Source of the DNA: Tunturiibacter empetritectus
GTDB taxonomy: Bacteria; Acidobacteriota; Terriglobia; Terriglobales; Acidobacteriaceae
Reading direction: 5' to 3'
Assembly: GCF_014201375.1 (NCBI RefSeq)
Contig: NZ_JACHDZ010000004.1
Location: forward strand, 434,001-498,000
Length of the DNA: 64,000 nucleotides
Shown here: piece by piece, positions 63,774 through 64,000 of the stretch
Numbering within the stretch: the stretch's first letter is position 1
Layout of the letters: each line of letters begins with the position of its first letter
Program-made: the position numbers and the translations under genes
Notes under the pieces: generated by a model
Seen by the model: the letters and a program-made list of their open reading frames with translations, nothing else
Databases searched by the model: none
Told to the model about the DNA's origin: nothing

Positions 63774-64000
63774 ATGCCATTGAACTGCGGAATCGTTGGT
63801 CTGCCCAACGTCGGAAAATCAACGATCTTCAACGCCCTTACCTCGGCCAAGGCGCAAGCCGCCAACTATCCCTTTTGCACGATCGACCCTAACACCGGCG
63901 TTGTTACGGTGCCCGATGAGCGTCTGGCGAAGATCTCCGAACTCATTAAGCCCAAATCTCTCGTTCCCACCACGATGGAGTTTATTGATATCGCCGGGCT
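63774..64000 (+). CDS. ychF: Redox-regulated ATPase YchF (Obg family), 3' end missing
   Basis: The first 75 residues of YchF/OLA1: [20 protein letters not shown] (P-loop), [14 protein letters not shown] (switch I) and [13 protein letters not shown], the start of the G3 region, running off the window end. YchF is an unusual Obg-type P-loop protein that prefers ATP and associates with ribosomes. ATG 63774 has AAGGA nine bases upstream. A TATAAA at 63711 may be its -10 box, with no clear -35. Confidence 0.96.
   Translation, partial: MPLNCGIVGLPNVGKSTIFNALTSAKAQAANYPFCTIDPNTGVVTVPDERLAKISELIKPKSLVPTTMEFIDIAG

Overview
The window looks like chromosomal DNA of an Acidobacteriota bacterium, most likely of the Terriglobus/Granulicella/Edaphobacter type. 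The signs are a VWA protein of the acidobacterial type, a very large Oar-like TonB-dependent receptor with an N-terminal carboxypeptidase-regulatory domain, a PadR plus membrane-protein pair, several secreted DinB-like proteins, moderately high GC, and frequent GTG/TTG starts. I see no prophage, insertion sequence, CRISPR array or defence island. Family calls were made by eye from the sequence; no database search was run.

Layout. 1-4.3 kb: 3' part of tgt, translationally coupled to a DUF2007-like gene, then a membrane protein, a UPF0303 protein and a YjbR protein. 4.3-7.5 kb: yajC-secD-secF, preceded by a good sigma-54-type promoter match. 7.6-10.4 kb: tonB-exbB-exbD-exbD. 10.4-15.4 kb: an ABC permease/ATPase pair, a TPR lipoprotein, and a biotin carboxylase coupled to a biotin carrier protein. 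15.5-18.2 kb: a dispersed repeat, then a PadR module with a clear operator. 18.2-24.7 kb (minus strand): a c-type cytochrome with a molybdopterin-oxidoreductase-like domain, an amidase, a 2-oxoadipate dioxygenase/decarboxylase (HglS type) and a D-2-hydroxyglutarate/D-lactate dehydrogenase. Together the last two would turn 2-oxoadipate into 2-oxoglutarate. 24.8-30.2 kb (minus): treS-maltokinase fusion and glgE, the trehalose-to-alpha-glucan route.

30.2-39.9 kb: a glycan-use locus with a TonB-dependent receptor, a GH127-type arabinofuranosidase and a GH78 rhamnosidase. 39.9-47.8 kb: gamma-glutamyltransferase, then the housekeeping run ispE, tRNA-Gln(TTG), prs, rplY, pth, rpsF, rpsR, rplI. 47.8-64 kb: a MacB-like permease, GH20 hexosaminidase, SGNH hydrolase, sugar isomerase, asnS, DUF1254 protein, a secreted double TonB_C protein, a frame-broken Cys-rich gene, small secreted proteins, a second copy of the dispersed repeat, a VWA protein and the 5' end of ychF.

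Two larger-scale features stand out. First, a roughly 250-270 bp intergenic element occurs twice (15.5-15.75 kb and 61.69-61.93 kb, opposite orientation) with ordered conserved blocks including an exact 22-nt match. Second, the plus strand is G-rich in the left part and C-rich in the right part whichever strand is coding, with the change at roughly 42-48 kb, as expected near a replication terminus.
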